Position numbers and translations under genes: made by a program. The notes beneath the pieces are model-generated. The model searched no databases. It saw nothing but the letters and a program-made list of their open reading frames with translations, and was not told where the DNA came from. This document shows, in pieces, positions 1 to 9,706 of a stretch of 64,000 nt of DNA. Source of the stretch: Caballeronia turbans (GTDB taxonomy: Bacteria > Pseudomonadota > Gammaproteobacteria > Burkholderiales > Burkholderiaceae); the NCBI GenBank assembly GCA_001544655.2, contig FCOD02000019.1, positions 47,989-111,988 on the forward strand, read 5' to 3'. Positions within the stretch are counted from its first letter, which is position 1; each line of letters begins with the position of its first letter.

Positions 1-225
1 GAGATCAAGCCGGAGTGGTTTGCCAATGTGCAGACGGTCGGCATCACCGCGGGCGCTTCGGCGCCCGAGGAAATGGTCAAACATGTGATCGATGCCCTGC
101 GCGCGTTCGGAAACGTCGAAGTCACGACGATGAACGGCCGCGAGGAGAAGGTCGAATTCAAACTTCCCGCGAAGCTCACTCAGCCGGTCGCCGCCGTTGC
201 GGCAACCGCGATTCGCGAAGAATAA
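1..225 (+). CDS. ispH: 4-hydroxy-3-methylbut-2-enyl diphosphate reductase, C-terminal part
   Basis: This is the last 74 codons of IspH, the iron-sulfur enzyme that makes IPP and DMAPP in the final step of the MEP isoprenoid pathway. The visible part reads in frame from the first base and contains the conserved tail with [11 protein letters not shown] followed by a V-x-D-A-L helix, which is typical of the IspH C-terminus. The N-terminal part and the cluster-binding cysteines lie outside the window. It sits 13 bases upstream of hpnH on the same strand, so isoprenoid supply and hopanoid side-chain synthesis are probably co-transcribed. Confidence 0.93.
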   Translation, partial: EIKPEWFANVQTVGITAGASAPEEMVKHVIDALRAFGNVEVTTMNGREEKVEFKLPAKLTQPVAAVAATAIREE

Positions 226-238
226 GGAGAGGACGCAA

Positions 239-1393
239 TTGTCTATCCCGATGCTCCAGAAGGCCCGCGTAGGCGCCTACATCTTCAAGCAGCACCTGAC
301 GGGCAACAAGCGTTACCCGCTCGCGCTGATGCTGGAACCGCTCTTCCGCTGCAATCTCGCCTGTAACGGCTGCGGCAAGATCGACTATCCGGATCCGATC
401 CTGAACCAGCGCCTGTCGCTGGAAGAGTGTCTCGGCGCCGTCGACGAATGCGGGGCGCCGGTCGTGTCGATCGCGGGGGGCGAGCCTTTGCTGCACAAGG
501 AAATGCCGCAGATCGTGAAGGGCATCATGGCGCGCAAGAAGTTCGTGTATCTCTGCACGAACGCGCTGCTGATGGAAAAGAAGATGGACGATTACGAGCC
601 GAGCCCGTACTTCGTCTGGTCGGTGCACCTCGACGGCGACCGCGAGGCGCACGATCACTCGGTTTCGCAGCCGGGCACCTACGACAAGGCCGTCGCCGCC
701 ATCAAGGAAGCGAAGCGCCGCGGCTTTCGCGTAAACATCAACTGCACGCTGTTCAACGATGCCGAACCCGAGCGCGTCGCGAAGTTCTTCGACACGCTCG
801 GCCCGATCGGCGTCGATGGCATCACCGTCTCGCCGGGCTACGCGTATGAGCGCGCGCCGGATCAGCAGCACTTCCTGAATCGCGAAAAGACCAAGAATCT
901 GTTCCGCGAAATCTTCAAGCGCGGCAACAACGGCAAGAACTGGTCGTTCAGCCAGTCCACGCTGTTCCTCGACTTCCTCGCGGGCAACCAGACGTATCAG
1001 TGCACGCCGTGGGGCAACCCGGCACGCACGGTGTTCGGTTGGCAAAAGCCCTGCTATCTGGTCGGCGAAGGTTACGTGAAGACCTTCAAGGAACTGATGG
1101 AAACCACCGACTGGGACAAGTACGGCACCGGCAAGTACGAAAAGTGCGCGGACTGCATGGTCCACTGCGGCTTCGAGGCGACGGCCGTGATGGATACGGT
1201 GGCGCATCCGCTCAAGGCCGCGAAGATCGCCCTTTCGGGTCCGCGCACGACGGGCGCATTCGCCAAGGACCTGCCGATCGACAAGCAGCGTCCGGCCGAA
1301 TACGTGTTCTCGAAGCACGTCGAAATCAAGCTGGAAGAGATCGGCCGCATGCAGAAGAACAAGGGTTCGAAGACGGCGGCGGCGGTGAACTGA
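239..1393 (+). CDS. hpnH: Adenosyl-hopene transferase HpnH (radical SAM)
   Basis: HpnH adds a 5'-deoxyadenosyl group to diploptene, the first step of making extended C35 hopanoids. The 384-residue protein carries the radical SAM cluster motif C-x3-C-x2-C at residues 38, 42 and 45 (FRCNLACNGCGK) and the glycine-rich AGGEPLL segment that binds SAM. A TTG start at 239 is chosen because AAGGAGAGG lies 8 bases upstream and the resulting N-terminus (M)SIPMLQKARVGAY fits the family. It follows ispH closely and ends before a strong terminator. The cyclase operon that supplies its substrate is about 11 kb away on the other strand. Confidence 0.95.
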   Translation: MSIPMLQKARVGAYIFKQHLTGNKRYPLALMLEPLFRCNLACNGCGKIDYPDPILNQRLSLEECLGAVDECGAPVVSIAGGEPLLHKEMPQIVKGIMARKKFVYLCTNALLMEKKMDDYEPSPYFVWSVHLDGDREAHDHSVSQPGTYDKAVAAIKEAKRRGFRVNINCTLFNDAEPERVAKFFDTLGPIGVDGITVSPGYAYERAPDQQHFLNREKTKNLFREIFKRGNNGKNWSFSQSTLFLDFLAGNQTYQCTPWGNPARTVFGWQKPCYLVGEGYVKTFKELMETTDWDKYGTGKYEKCADCMVHCGFEATAVMDTVAHPLKAAKIALSGPRTTGAFAKDLPIDKQRPAEYVFSKHVEIKLEEIGRMQKNKGSKTAAAVN

Positions 1394-1420
1394 GGCGCTT
1401 ATCGGACGTTTGGAAATGCG

Positions 1421-1453
1421 AAGGGCGGGTGACTTGGGTCACCCGCCCTTTTT
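1421..1453 (+). terminator. Intrinsic terminator of ispH-hpnH
   Basis: A 13-bp stem is formed by AAGGGCGGGTGAC at 1421-1433 and its complement at 1438-1450, with a short loop and a run of T at 1449-1453. It lies 28 bases after the hpnH stop codon. Confidence 0.9.
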
Positions 1454-1571
1454 GCTTTCATGTTCGCCGCCCTTGATCTTTGAGGGCCTCCCGATCATCT
1501 ACGGCGACGGGTTCCATCGGATCGGCAACGCTTCGAGCGGCGAGATCGAACATTGCCATTTCTACACGCAC

Positions 1572-1600
1572 AAAAAACGCGACGGCTCTCGCCGTCGCGT
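1572..1600 (-). terminator. Intrinsic terminator of cstA-ybdD
   Basis: On the minus strand a 10-bp stem (ACGCGACGGC at 1600-1591 with its complement at 1586-1577, loop of four) is followed by a T run at 1576-1572. It lies 31 bases beyond the stop of the YbdD-like gene. Confidence 0.85.
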
Positions 1601-1630
1601 TCTCGTCAACCACTGCTAAGCCGCATCAGC

Positions 1631-1825
1631 TCAGCAGCACTTCCCCGCTCCCGATCCGTACCTCGCCTCCTGACGCTCACGGAAAAACTCCGCATAGCTC
1701 ATCATCGGCTTGTCGGGATGCGTCGTCTGCATGTGCGTGACATAAGCGTCGTAATCAGGCATTCCGACCATCAGACGCATCGTCTGGCCGAGATAGCGTC
1801 CTGCTTGCCGAAGATCGGTGAACAT
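1631..1825 (-). CDS. YbdD/YjiX family small protein
   Basis: This 64-residue protein belongs to the YbdD/YjiX family, whose members are almost always encoded directly after a CstA-type transporter; the molecular role is not settled. The start [19 protein letters not shown] and the central [12 protein letters not shown] segment match the family, and the end is cysteine-containing (GAGKCC). The gene starts 9 bases after the cstA stop, and its AGGAG ribosome binding site overlaps that stop codon, so translation is probably coupled to cstA. Length is normal for the family. Confidence 0.88.
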   Translation of the reverse strand: MFTDLRQAGRYLGQTMRLMVGMPDYDAYVTHMQTTHPDKPMMSYAEFFRERQEARYGSGAGKCC

Positions 1826-1834
1826 CGTGCGCTC

Positions 1835-3919
1835 CTAGTGGCCCGAACGAACCGCTGCGCCCGCGCCGGCGGGCATCGCCTCGAATGGCGTCTCGCGCAC
1901 CGTCGGCTTCGTTTCGCGACGCGCGCGCAACACGGCCAGCACGCCGTACACCGCGATGCTCACCACCACGAAGATGAACAACCCGGCAAGCGCCGCATCG
2001 ACGTAATCGTTGAAGATGATGCGCTGCATCTCCGCGAGCGACTTCGCCGGCGCCATCACCTTGCCCGCGTCGTACGCGTCCTTCAGCTTGCCCGCGTGCG
2101 CGAGGAAGCCGACCTTCGGATTCGCGTCGAAAATCTTCTGCCAGCCGGCCGTCAACGTGCAGATGAGCAGCCAGATCGTCGGCACGAGCGTGACCCACGC
2201 GTAGCGCTCGCGCTTCATCTTGAACAGCACGACGGTGCCGAGCATCAGCGCGATGCCCGCGAGCATCTGATTCGAGATGCCGAAGAGCGGCCACAGCGTG
2301 TTGATGCCGCCGAACGGATCGACCACGCCCTGATACAGGAAGTAGCCCCACGCGGCGACGCACAGGCCCGTCGCGATGAGGTTGGCCGGAAGCGACTCCG
2401 TGCGGCGCAGCGCCGGATGGAACGTGCCGAGCAGATCCTGCAGCATGAAGCGGCCGGCGCGCGTGCCCGCATCGACCGCGGTCAGGATGAAGAGCGCTTC
2501 GAACAGAATGGCGAAGTGATACCAGAACGCCATCATCGCCGGGCCGCCGATCACCTGATGAAGAATTTGCGCCATGCCGACCGCGAGCGTCGGCGCGCCG
2601 CCGGCACGCGCCACGATGGTCGTCTCGCCGACCGCCTTCGCCGTCGCCGTCAGCATGTCCGGCGTCAGCGCGAAGCCCCAGCTCGAGACGGTCTGCGCGA
2701 CCGCTTCGGGCGTCGAGCCGAGCAGCGCGGCGGGGCTGTTCATCGCGAAGTACACGCCCGGCTCGATCACGCAGGCGGCGACGAGCGCCATGATCGCGAC
2801 GAACGACTCCATCAGCATCGCGCCATAACCGATGAAGCGCATGTTGACTTCGTTATCGATCATCTTGGGCGTCGTGCCCGACGAGATGAGCGCATGGAAG
2901 CCCGACACCGCGCCGCACGCGATCGTGATGAACAGGAACGGGAACAGGTTGCCCGACCACACCGGCCCGCTGCCATCGACAAACTTGGTGAACGCCGGCA
3001 TCTTCAGTTCGGGCGCGACGATCAGAATGCCGACCGCGAGACCCAGAATCGTGCCGATCTTGAGGAAAGTCGACAGATAATCGCGCGGCGCGAGCAGCAG
3101 CCACACCGGCAGCACCGACGCGACGAAACCGTAGCCGATCAGGATCCACACGAGCTGCACGCCGGTGAACGTGAAATACGGCGCGAACGTCGCCGATTCC
3201 GCGACCTGGCCGCCGTACACGATCGCGAGCATCAGGCCGATGAAACCGATGATCGACACCTCGCCGATGCGCCCCGGACGGATGTAGCGCGTATAGACGC
3301 CCATGAAGAGCGCGATCGGAATGGTCGCCGCGACGGTGAACGTGCCCCACGGCGAATTGGTCAGCGCTTTGACGACGATCAGCGCGAGCACCGCGAGAAT
3401 GATCACCATGATGAGGAACGCGCCGAAAAGCGCGATCACGCCGGGCACGGTGCCCAGCTCCATCTTGATGAGATCGCCGAGCGAGCGGCCGTCGCGTCGC
3501 GTCGAGATGAACAGGATGACGAAATCCTGCACCGCGCCCGCGAACACCACACCGGCGAGTATCCACAGCATGCCGGGCGTGTAGCCCATCTGCGCGGCCA
3601 GCACAGGGCCTACCAGCGGGCCCGCGCCCGCGATCGCGGCGAAGTGATGGCCGAAGAGCACGTACTTGTTCGTCGGCACGTAGTCGAGGCCATCGTTATG
3701 ACGAACGGCCGGCGTCATGCGCAGGCCGTCGAGTTGCAGCACTTTCGCCGCAACGAAGCGCGAATAGAACCGATAAGCGATGAGATAGACGCAGACCGCC
3801 GCGATGACGATCCACAGTGCGCTGATACGCTCGCCGTGCGCGAGTGCAATGGTGCCGAATGCGAACGCGCCCAATAGCGCGAGCGCGATCCAGACCAGGA
3901 ATCCGGAAGCCCGATTCAT
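1835..3919 (-). CDS. cstA: Carbon starvation protein CstA, pyruvate/peptide transporter family
   Basis: CstA family proteins are inner-membrane transporters induced on carbon limitation; E. coli members are linked to pyruvate and peptide uptake. The 694-residue protein has the usual length and many membrane segments, and shows the family signatures GHHFAAIAGAGPLVGPVLAAQ near residue 100 and the SSGTTPKMI segment in the middle. The gene is followed by its usual ybdD partner and is divergent from a sensor kinase and LuxR-type regulator gene pair, which suggests direct control by that system through the palindrome at 4033-4050. Substrate is inferred from family only. Confidence 0.93.
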   Translation of the reverse strand: MNRASGFLVWIALALLGAFAFGTIALAHGERISALWIVIAAVCVYLIAYRFYSRFVAAKVLQLDGLRMTPAVRHNDGLDYVPTNKYVLFGHHFAAIAGAGPLVGPVLAAQMGYTPGMLWILAGVVFAGAVQDFVILFISTRRDGRSLGDLIKMELGTVPGVIALFGAFLIMVIILAVLALIVVKALTNSPWGTFTVAATIPIALFMGVYTRYIRPGRIGEVSIIGFIGLMLAIVYGGQVAESATFAPYFTFTGVQLVWILIGYGFVASVLPVWLLLAPRDYLSTFLKIGTILGLAVGILIVAPELKMPAFTKFVDGSGPVWSGNLFPFLFITIACGAVSGFHALISSGTTPKMIDNEVNMRFIGYGAMLMESFVAIMALVAACVIEPGVYFAMNSPAALLGSTPEAVAQTVSSWGFALTPDMLTATAKAVGETTIVARAGGAPTLAVGMAQILHQVIGGPAMMAFWYHFAILFEALFILTAVDAGTRAGRFMLQDLLGTFHPALRRTESLPANLIATGLCVAAWGYFLYQGVVDPFGGINTLWPLFGISNQMLAGIALMLGTVVLFKMKRERYAWVTLVPTIWLLICTLTAGWQKIFDANPKVGFLAHAGKLKDAYDAGKVMAPAKSLAEMQRIIFNDYVDAALAGLFIFVVVSIAVYGVLAVLRARRETKPTVRETPFEAMPAGAGAAVRSGH

Positions 3920-4019
3920 GGCGTCTCCTTAGTTATTGACCCGTCAGGTCGATGGATGCGCCGTGATAGCGCATTGGGCGGTAGTATTCGCTTTCGCCCG
4001 GGCGCTTACAAGCGCATAA

Positions 4020-4050
4020 CTACGTATGCGTACTACGTGGCTTCACGTAG
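4020..4050. promoter_or_regulatory. Palindromic operator between cstA and the two-component genes
   Basis: CTACGTG at 4033-4039 and CACGTAG at 4044-4050 form a perfect 7-4-7 inverted repeat. A further CTACGTA starts at 4020 and is followed by TGCGTA. Sites of this size and ACGTA core suit a LuxR/NarL-type regulator such as the one encoded at 5485. The position, 18 bases before the kinase start and 114 bases before cstA, would allow control of both directions. The regulator assignment is inference. Confidence 0.6.
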
Positions 4051-4067
4051 CGGAAAACCCTGTATCA

Positions 4068-5495
4068 ATGAATCTCAAGGCAAAGATCTTCCTGCTTGCG
4101 ATCGTGCCGTTCGCGCTGGCGATCGGTGGAATCACCTACGGTGTACGCCAGCAGGCGCAGTCGCTCGCGCAGGCGCAGCACGAGACGACGCAGGCCGCCT
4201 ACATGGCGAGCAAGGAGATCGAGCTGCGGCATTACGTCGAGATCGCGAAGAGCGCGATCGCGCCATACTATGATGCTCCCGCGACCGACCCGCGCAGCGA
4301 CGACGAACGCCGCCGCCTCGCGCTCGACGCGCTGCAGCGGCTCGATTTCGGACAGGACGGCTACTTTTTCGTCTACACGATGCACGGCACATCGCTCATG
4401 CATCCGCGCCAGCCGGATCTCGTCGGACGCGACCTCTGGCTGATGCGCGACCCGAACGGCGCGCTGACCATTCAGGAACTCATCGAACAGGCATCGAAAG
4501 GCGGCGGCTACGTCCGGTACGTCTGGCGGCGGCCGTCCACCGGACTGATCGCGCCCAAGCTCGGTTACGTGGTGCCGCTCGAGCGCTGGGGCTGGATGAT
4601 GGGCACGGGCATCTATCTGGAGGATGTCGAGACGACGCTTGCGCGCATCGACTCGCAGGCGGCCACGAATATCGAGCGCACGCTGATGTGGATCGGCGCG
4701 ATCGCGCTCGCCGGGCTCGCGATCATCGCGGTGTGCGGCGCGGTGCTCAACATCAGCGAGCATCGAAGCGCCGATGCGAAGCTGAAGCGCCTCGCGCGGC
4801 AAGTGGTGGATTCGCAGGAACAGGAACGCGCGCGGCTCTCGCGCGAGTTGCACGACGGCATCAGCCAGATGCTCGTCTCGGTGAAGCTGCTGCTCGAATC
4901 GGCGCTCGCGCGTTTCGAGCATGGCACGGCGCGCGAGCCGACCGCGGAGGCCGCGCTCGCGACGAGCCTCGGACGTCTCTCGGGCACGCTGCGCGAAGTG
5001 CGCCGCATCTCGCATGCGCTGCGCCCCGCGATGCTCGACGACCTCGGTCTCGCCGCGGCGCTGGAGCAGCTCGTGCGCGAATTCGACGGCCAGGACGGCA
5101 TCGAGGCGCGCTTCGAATCGATGGACGACGGCAAGCCCTGTGCGACGCAGCGCACGACGCTGCCCGATCCCGTCAACACCGTGCTCTTTCGCATCGCGCA
5201 GGAAGCGCTGACCAACATCGCGCGGCACGCGCAGGCATCGCGCGCGGTGATCACGCTCGATATCGCCGCGCACGCCGTCACGCTCGACATCACCGACAAC
5301 GGCCGCGGCTTCGACGCGCATGGCGCGCTCTCCGATCCGGCGAGCGGCGTCGGACTGCGCAACATGCGCGAGCGGCTCGACACGCTCGGCGGCACGCTGG
5401 CGATCGGCTCGCAACTCGGCCGCACGTCGATCACCGCGAGCGTGCCGCTGCCGCTCGCCGCACCCAATCTTCAAGGACTTACCGATGAGCGCTGA
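4068..5495 (+). CDS. Cache-domain sensor histidine kinase (NarL/HisKA_3 type)
   Basis: A membrane sensor kinase of 475 residues. It has an N-terminal membrane segment, a periplasmic single-Cache-like domain (about residues 40-190, with the motif GYFFVYTMHGTSLMHP), a second membrane segment near 205-230, a HisKA_3 dimerisation domain with the phosphoacceptor in SRELHDGISQ (His262), and a C-terminal HATPase with DNGRGF and GVGLRNMRERL. An in-frame ATG exists 42 bases upstream at 4026, but it would put the ACGTA palindrome inside the gene, so 4068 is preferred. Cache domains of this type often sense small carboxylates, which fits the divergent cstA. The gene overlaps its response regulator by 11 bases. 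Confidence 0.9.
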   Translation: MNLKAKIFLLAIVPFALAIGGITYGVRQQAQSLAQAQHETTQAAYMASKEIELRHYVEIAKSAIAPYYDAPATDPRSDDERRRLALDALQRLDFGQDGYFFVYTMHGTSLMHPRQPDLVGRDLWLMRDPNGALTIQELIEQASKGGGYVRYVWRRPSTGLIAPKLGYVVPLERWGWMMGTGIYLEDVETTLARIDSQAATNIERTLMWIGAIALAGLAIIAVCGAVLNISEHRSADAKLKRLARQVVDSQEQERARLSRELHDGISQMLVSVKLLLESALARFEHGTAREPTAEAALATSLGRLSGTLREVRRISHALRPAMLDDLGLAAALEQLVREFDGQDGIEARFESMDDGKPCATQRTTLPDPVNTVLFRIAQEALTNIARHAQASRAVITLDIAAHAVTLDITDNGRGFDAHGALSDPASGVGLRNMRERLDTLGGTLAIGSQLGRTSITASVPLPLAAPNLQGLTDER

Positions 5496-6123
5496 ACCCG
5501 CCCGCATCATTCTCGTGGACGATCACCCGCTCGTGCGCGACGGCTTGCGCGCCCGACTCGACTCCGTGCCGCGTCTTTGCGTGACCGGCGAGGCGGGCAA
5601 CGCAAAAGAAGCGCTCGCGCTCGCCGCCGACGAATCGAATCCGCCCGATCTCGCGCTGATGGACGTCGGCATGGCGGGCATGAGCGGCATCGAGCTGGCG
5701 GCGCTTTTTCACGAGCGGCATCCGGGCATCCGCGTGCTGATGCTGTCGATGCACGACAACGTGGAGTACGTGAAGCAGGCGGTGCGCGCGGGCGCGAGCG
5801 GCTACGTGCTGAAGGATTCGCCCGCCGCGGAGATCCTTCAGGCGATCGACGCGGTGCTCGCCGGAAAGACCTTTTTCAGCGCCGGGCTCGCCGCACGCAT
5901 GATTCAGGCACAGTCGATGCAGACGCCGCTCGAACGCCTGACGCCGCGTGAGCGCGACGTCCTCGACGCGCTGGCCGAGGGCTTATCGAGCAAGCAGATC
6001 GCGCAGCAGCACGGGCTGTCGGTGCGCACGGTGGAAACGCATCGCCTGAATTTGAAGCGCAAACTGGATATCGACGGACAGGCCGAGCTGATCAAGTTCG
6101 CGGTGGAGCACCGCCGAACGTGA
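5485..6123 (+). CDS. LuxR/NarL-family response regulator
   Basis: This 212-residue protein is the partner of the overlapping kinase gene. The receiver domain carries the acidic pair DD at 12-13, the phosphoacceptor Asp60 (ALMDVGM) and Lys110 (YVLKDS). The C-terminal LuxR helix-turn-helix spans about residues 150-205 (LTPRERDVLDALAEG, SSKQIAQ, SVRTVETHR). The ATG lies inside the end of the kinase gene, so translation is probably coupled. A likely target is cstA, through the palindrome at 4033-4050. The longer reading frame reaching back to 5320 is only the kinase gene in another frame. Confidence 0.93.
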   Translation: MSAEPARIILVDDHPLVRDGLRARLDSVPRLCVTGEAGNAKEALALAADESNPPDLALMDVGMAGMSGIELAALFHERHPGIRVLMLSMHDNVEYVKQAVRAGASGYVLKDSPAAEILQAIDAVLAGKTFFSAGLAARMIQAQSMQTPLERLTPRERDVLDALAEGLSSKQIAQQHGLSVRTVETHRLNLKRKLDIDGQAELIKFAVEHRRT

Positions 6124-6166
6124 CGCCCGGCCTCGGCGGAAGACACGAAGCGCGACGAGACGCGAC

Positions 6167-6784
6167 TCAGCCTGCGGACCGGGCGTTGTGCTCGGAAAGG
6201 AATTTGATGAGGCCGTCGACGCCGCCCTTTTGCAACTGGCCGGCGAATTGTTGCTGGTAGACCTGGATGAGCCACGCGCCCATCATGTCGATGTCGTAGA
6301 TTTTCCAGCCCTGCGGCGTCTTCTCCAGACGATAGCGCACGGGGTTGTCGCCGCCCGTGGAAATGACGTGCGATTCGACCACTGTGTCTTTCGTGTTGGC
6401 ATCGATGTTGGGCGCATCGAACTTGAACTTCACGTCCTGATCGCGCAATTGCGAGAGCGAGGCCGCATACGTGCGAACCAGAAGCGTTTGGAACTGGTCG
6501 TAAAGCTGCTTTTGCTGCTCGGGCGTGGCGCTCGCCCAGGCCTTGCCCACCGCGATGCGCGTGGTGCGCTGGAAGTCGGTAGCGGGCAGGAAGCGCGTTT
6601 CGACGAGCTGCGTGATCTTCGCCATGTCGCCGCCGCGCGCCTGCGGGTCGGCCTTCATCGCGTTGACAGTGCCTTCGACGGCGCTCTTCACGACGGCATC
6701 GGGACTCGTTTGTGCGAGTGCCTCGCCCGCGAAGGACAGCGAGGCTAGGAGGAAAGCGAAGCAAATAGACAGATAGCGTTTCAT
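6167..6784 (-). CDS. MlaC/Ttg2D family periplasmic lipid-binding protein (HpnM-like)
   Basis: A 205-residue secreted protein with a signal peptide (cleavage likely after ALA at residue 24) and the MlaC/Ttg2D fold signatures: VETRFLPATDF, LYDQFQTLLVRTY and GWKIYDIDMMGAWLI. MlaC carries phospholipids across the periplasm; the relative called HpnM occurs in hopanoid clusters. No mlaFED genes are adjacent. Instead the gene is divergent from hpnN, so a role in handling hopanoids or in coupling hopanoid and phospholipid traffic is likely but inferred. It ends 43 bases from the convergent response regulator gene, with no clear terminator between them. Confidence 0.87.
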   Translation of the reverse strand: MKRYLSICFAFLLASLSFAGEALAQTSPDAVVKSAVEGTVNAMKADPQARGGDMAKITQLVETRFLPATDFQRTTRIAVGKAWASATPEQQKQLYDQFQTLLVRTYAASLSQLRDQDVKFKFDAPNIDANTKDTVVESHVISTGGDNPVRYRLEKTPQGWKIYDIDMMGAWLIQVYQQQFAGQLQKGGVDGLIKFLSEHNARSAG

Positions 6785-7045
6785 GGCACCCGTTCTCTAA
6801 TCAGGTTTGGTGGCGCGGGTTGTGCGGCCTTCGGACATTGCAGCGGCGGCCAGCTGGCTGCGAGGTCAGTATATCGACACCGCCGCGCCGCAACAGTTCA
6901 AGCATGGAGTGTTGCGGTGCGCCCGGTATACTTGCGCGGCTTCCCACGTCGTTTCATGGAGTGATCCGGATCCCGGCGGTCGGCATCATGCAATTCGCGC
7001 GTTCGCACGCACAAAAGATAACAGGGCACACCAGGTAGCGTCTTC

Positions 7046-9706
7046 ATGCTGACGTCCAACATTACTCGCTTCGTCACCCTCGCCATCCGCCGGCCGGCGT
7101 GGATTATCGCCGTTTCGCTGCTGCTCGGCGTGCTCTCCACGATTTATGTCGTCCATCACTTCAGAATCAGCACCGATGTCAGCCAGCTGATCGAGACGGA
7201 GCCCGAGTGGGCTGCGCGCAGCAAGGCGATCGACGCGGCGTTTCCGCAGCGCGGCGCGGCGCTGCTGATCGTCGTTCAGGCGCCGGCGCAGGAATTCGCC
7301 GATGCGGCCGCGAACGAGCTCGCCGCCGCGCTCGCGAAAGAGCCGGAGCGCTTCAGGTCGGTGTCGCAGCCCGAGGGCGGCGCGTTCTTCGAGCACAACG
7401 GCCTGCTCTATCTGCCGACGGACAAGGTCGAACAGGTCACGAAGCAGCTCGTAGAGGCGCGCCCGCTCATCAACACGCTCGCGCACGACCCGACGCTCAC
7501 CGGCCTCGCGCAGACCCTCAACACGACGCTCAATCTGCCGCTGACGCTCGGACAGGTCAGCCTCGGCCAGATGGCGGGTCTGCTCGGCAGGAGCGCGGCC
7601 GTGCTCGACCGCGTGCTCGCGAATCAGCCCGCCGCATTCTCCTGGCGCGGCCTCGCGGATTCGCCAAACAGCGCGGCGCCCGGGCGTGCGTTCGTCACCG
7701 TGTTGCCGGAACTGAACTTCAATGCGCTGAAGGCGGCGGCGGGGACATCGGAAGAGATTCGCGCGAAGGCCGCCGAGCTCGGCATCGACAAAAAGTATGG
7801 GGCGACGCTGCATCTGACGGGCGCACAGCCGCTCGCCGACGAGGAATTCGCATCCGTGCAGGACGGCGCCGTGCTCAATGGCGCCCTGACCTTCCTCGTC
7901 GTGCTGATGATCCTCTGGGTCGCGCTGCGCTCGAAGCGCATGATCCTCGCGGTGTTCATCACGCTCTTCGTCGGGCTCGCGATCACCGCCGCGCTCGGCC
8001 TCATGATGGTCCACGCGCTCAACATGATCTCGGTCGCGTTCATGGTGCTGTTCGTCGGCCTGGGCGTGGACTTCGGCATCCAGTTCGGCGTGAAGTATCG
8101 CGAGGAGCGTTACCGGCACAAGCGGCTCGACGTCTCGCTCGCGGAAACCGCGCGCCATGTCGCCGTGCCGCTCACGCTCGCCGCCGCCGCGACCGCCGCG
8201 AGCTTCTTCTCGTTTCTGCCGACCGCGTATCGCGGCGTCTCGGAGCTGGGGCTGATCGCGGGCGTCGGCATGTTCGTGGCCTACGCGACCAACATGACGC
8301 TGTTGCCCGCGCTCATCAAAGTGTTCGCGCCGCCGGGCGAAGCGCAGTCACCGGGCTTTCCGGTGCTCGCGCCCGTCGACGAGTTCCTCGACCGGCATCG
8401 CAAGCCGGTGCTCATCGGCACGCTCGTGGTCGTCATCGGCGCGCTGCCGCTGCTCTTCGATCTGCGCTTCGACTTCAATCCGCTGCATCTGAAAGACCCG
8501 CATACCGAGTCGATGGCGACGCTCATCGCGCTCAAGGACTCGCCGGAAGGCGCGGTGAACGATGTCGCGGTGCTCGCGCCCTCGCTCGCCGACGCCGACG
8601 GCATCGCGGCGAAACTGCGGAAACTGCCGGAAGTCGGGAGCGCGACGACGCTCTCCTCGCTCATCCCGTCCGATCAGCCGAAGAAACTCGAGCTCATCAA
8701 GGCCGCCGCCGATCAACTGCTGCCCGCGCTCGATCAGCAGACGGCAGCGCCCGTGACGGACGCCGTGCGCGTCGCGGCGCTCAAACGCGTGTCGAACCAG
8801 CTTTCGCTCGCCGCCGACGAGCATCCCGGCCCCGGCGACAAGGAAGCGAAGCATCTTTCGGAGACGCTCGCAAAGCTGGCGCAAGCCGACGCCGCGACGC
8901 GCGACCGCGCCGAGCACGCGATGGCCGAGCCGCTGCGCCTCGCGCTCGCGCAGTTGCGCGCGCTCCTGACGCCTGCGGAAATCACGCGCGACACGCTGCC
9001 GCCGCAGATGGTCGCGTCGTTCGTGACGCCGCAGGGCGAAGCGCTCGTCGACATCGCGCCGAGGATCCCGCCCGGGGTCGATCCCAACGACGACGCGCTC
9101 CTCGCCCGCTTCGCCGACGCAGTGCAGAAGGCCGCGCCCGACGCGATCGGCGGGCCGATTTCCGTGCGCCATTCGGCGGAGACGATCATCAAGGCGTTCG
9201 AGCAGGCGGCGCTCTACTCGCTCATCGCGATCGCCGTGCTGCTGTGGATCGCGCTGCGCCGTTTTGGCGACGTTTTGAGAACTTTGGTACCGTTGCTCGT
9301 CTCCGCGATCGTCACGCTGGAACTGTGCGTCGTCTTCAGGATGCCGCTCAACTTCGCGAACATCATCGCGCTGCCGCTGATGCTGGGCGTCGGCGTGGCG
9401 TTCAAGATCTATTTCGTGATGGCGTGGCGTTCCGGGCAGACGCGGTTGCTTCAGTCCAGCCTCACGCATGCCGTTATGTTCAGTGCGGCCACGACGGCGA
9501 CGGCGTTCGGAAGCCTGTGGTTCTCTCATCATCCGGGCACGTCCAGCATGGGGCGGCTGCTGGCGCTGTCGCTCTTTTGCACGCTCATCGGCGCGGTGGT
9601 CTTCCAGCCCGTCCTGATGGGCAAACCGCGCAAGGTGCGCGCGGCCGCCCGCGCGAAGCTCAGGGCGGCGCAACGACATGACAACCTAAGAGGAATTGAA
9701 GAATGA
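7046..9706 (+). CDS. hpnN: Hopanoid transporter HpnN (RND superfamily)
   Basis: HpnN moves hopanoids from the inner to the outer membrane. The 886-residue protein has the RND/MMPL layout: one N-terminal membrane segment, a large periplasmic domain, five further segments around residues 275-430 with [17 protein letters not shown], then a second set with [18 protein letters not shown] near residue 775. The start [19 protein letters not shown] matches the family. The gene overlaps mlaA by four bases (ATGA), so the two are made together. A 261-base region separates it from the divergent MlaC/HpnM-like gene; it contains TATACT at 6927-6932 but no convincing -35. Confidence 0.94.
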   Translation: MLTSNITRFVTLAIRRPAWIIAVSLLLGVLSTIYVVHHFRISTDVSQLIETEPEWAARSKAIDAAFPQRGAALLIVVQAPAQEFADAAANELAAALAKEPERFRSVSQPEGGAFFEHNGLLYLPTDKVEQVTKQLVEARPLINTLAHDPTLTGLAQTLNTTLNLPLTLGQVSLGQMAGLLGRSAAVLDRVLANQPAAFSWRGLADSPNSAAPGRAFVTVLPELNFNALKAAAGTSEEIRAKAAELGIDKKYGATLHLTGAQPLADEEFASVQDGAVLNGALTFLVVLMILWVALRSKRMILAVFITLFVGLAITAALGLMMVHALNMISVAFMVLFVGLGVDFGIQFGVKYREERYRHKRLDVSLAETARHVAVPLTLAAAATAASFFSFLPTAYRGVSELGLIAGVGMFVAYATNMTLLPALIKVFAPPGEAQSPGFPVLAPVDEFLDRHRKPVLIGTLVVVIGALPLLFDLRFDFNPLHLKDPHTESMATLIALKDSPEGAVNDVAVLAPSLADADGIAAKLRKLPEVGSATTLSSLIPSDQPKKLELIKAAADQLLPALDQQTAAPVTDAVRVAALKRVSNQLSLAADEHPGPGDKEAKHLSETLAKLAQADAATRDRAEHAMAEPLRLALAQLRALLTPAEITRDTLPPQMVASFVTPQGEALVDIAPRIPPGVDPNDDALLARFADAVQKAAPDAIGGPISVRHSAETIIKAFEQAALYSLIAIAVLLWIALRRFGDVLRTLVPLLVSAIVTLELCVVFRMPLNFANIIALPLMLGVGVAFKIYFVMAWRSGQTRLLQSSLTHAVMFSAATTATAFGSLWFSHHPGTSSMGRLLALSLFCTLIGAVVFQPVLMGKPRKVRAAARAKLRAAQRHDNLRGIEE

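Noticed and set aside
1553-3877. A 774-codon plus-strand open frame
   Set aside because: It is the complement of cstA and reads as Arg/His/Glu-rich sequence, a usual effect of high GC content.
6904-6932. TATACT before hpnN as a sigma-70 promoter
   Set aside because: No -35 element at an acceptable distance; too weak to list as a feature.
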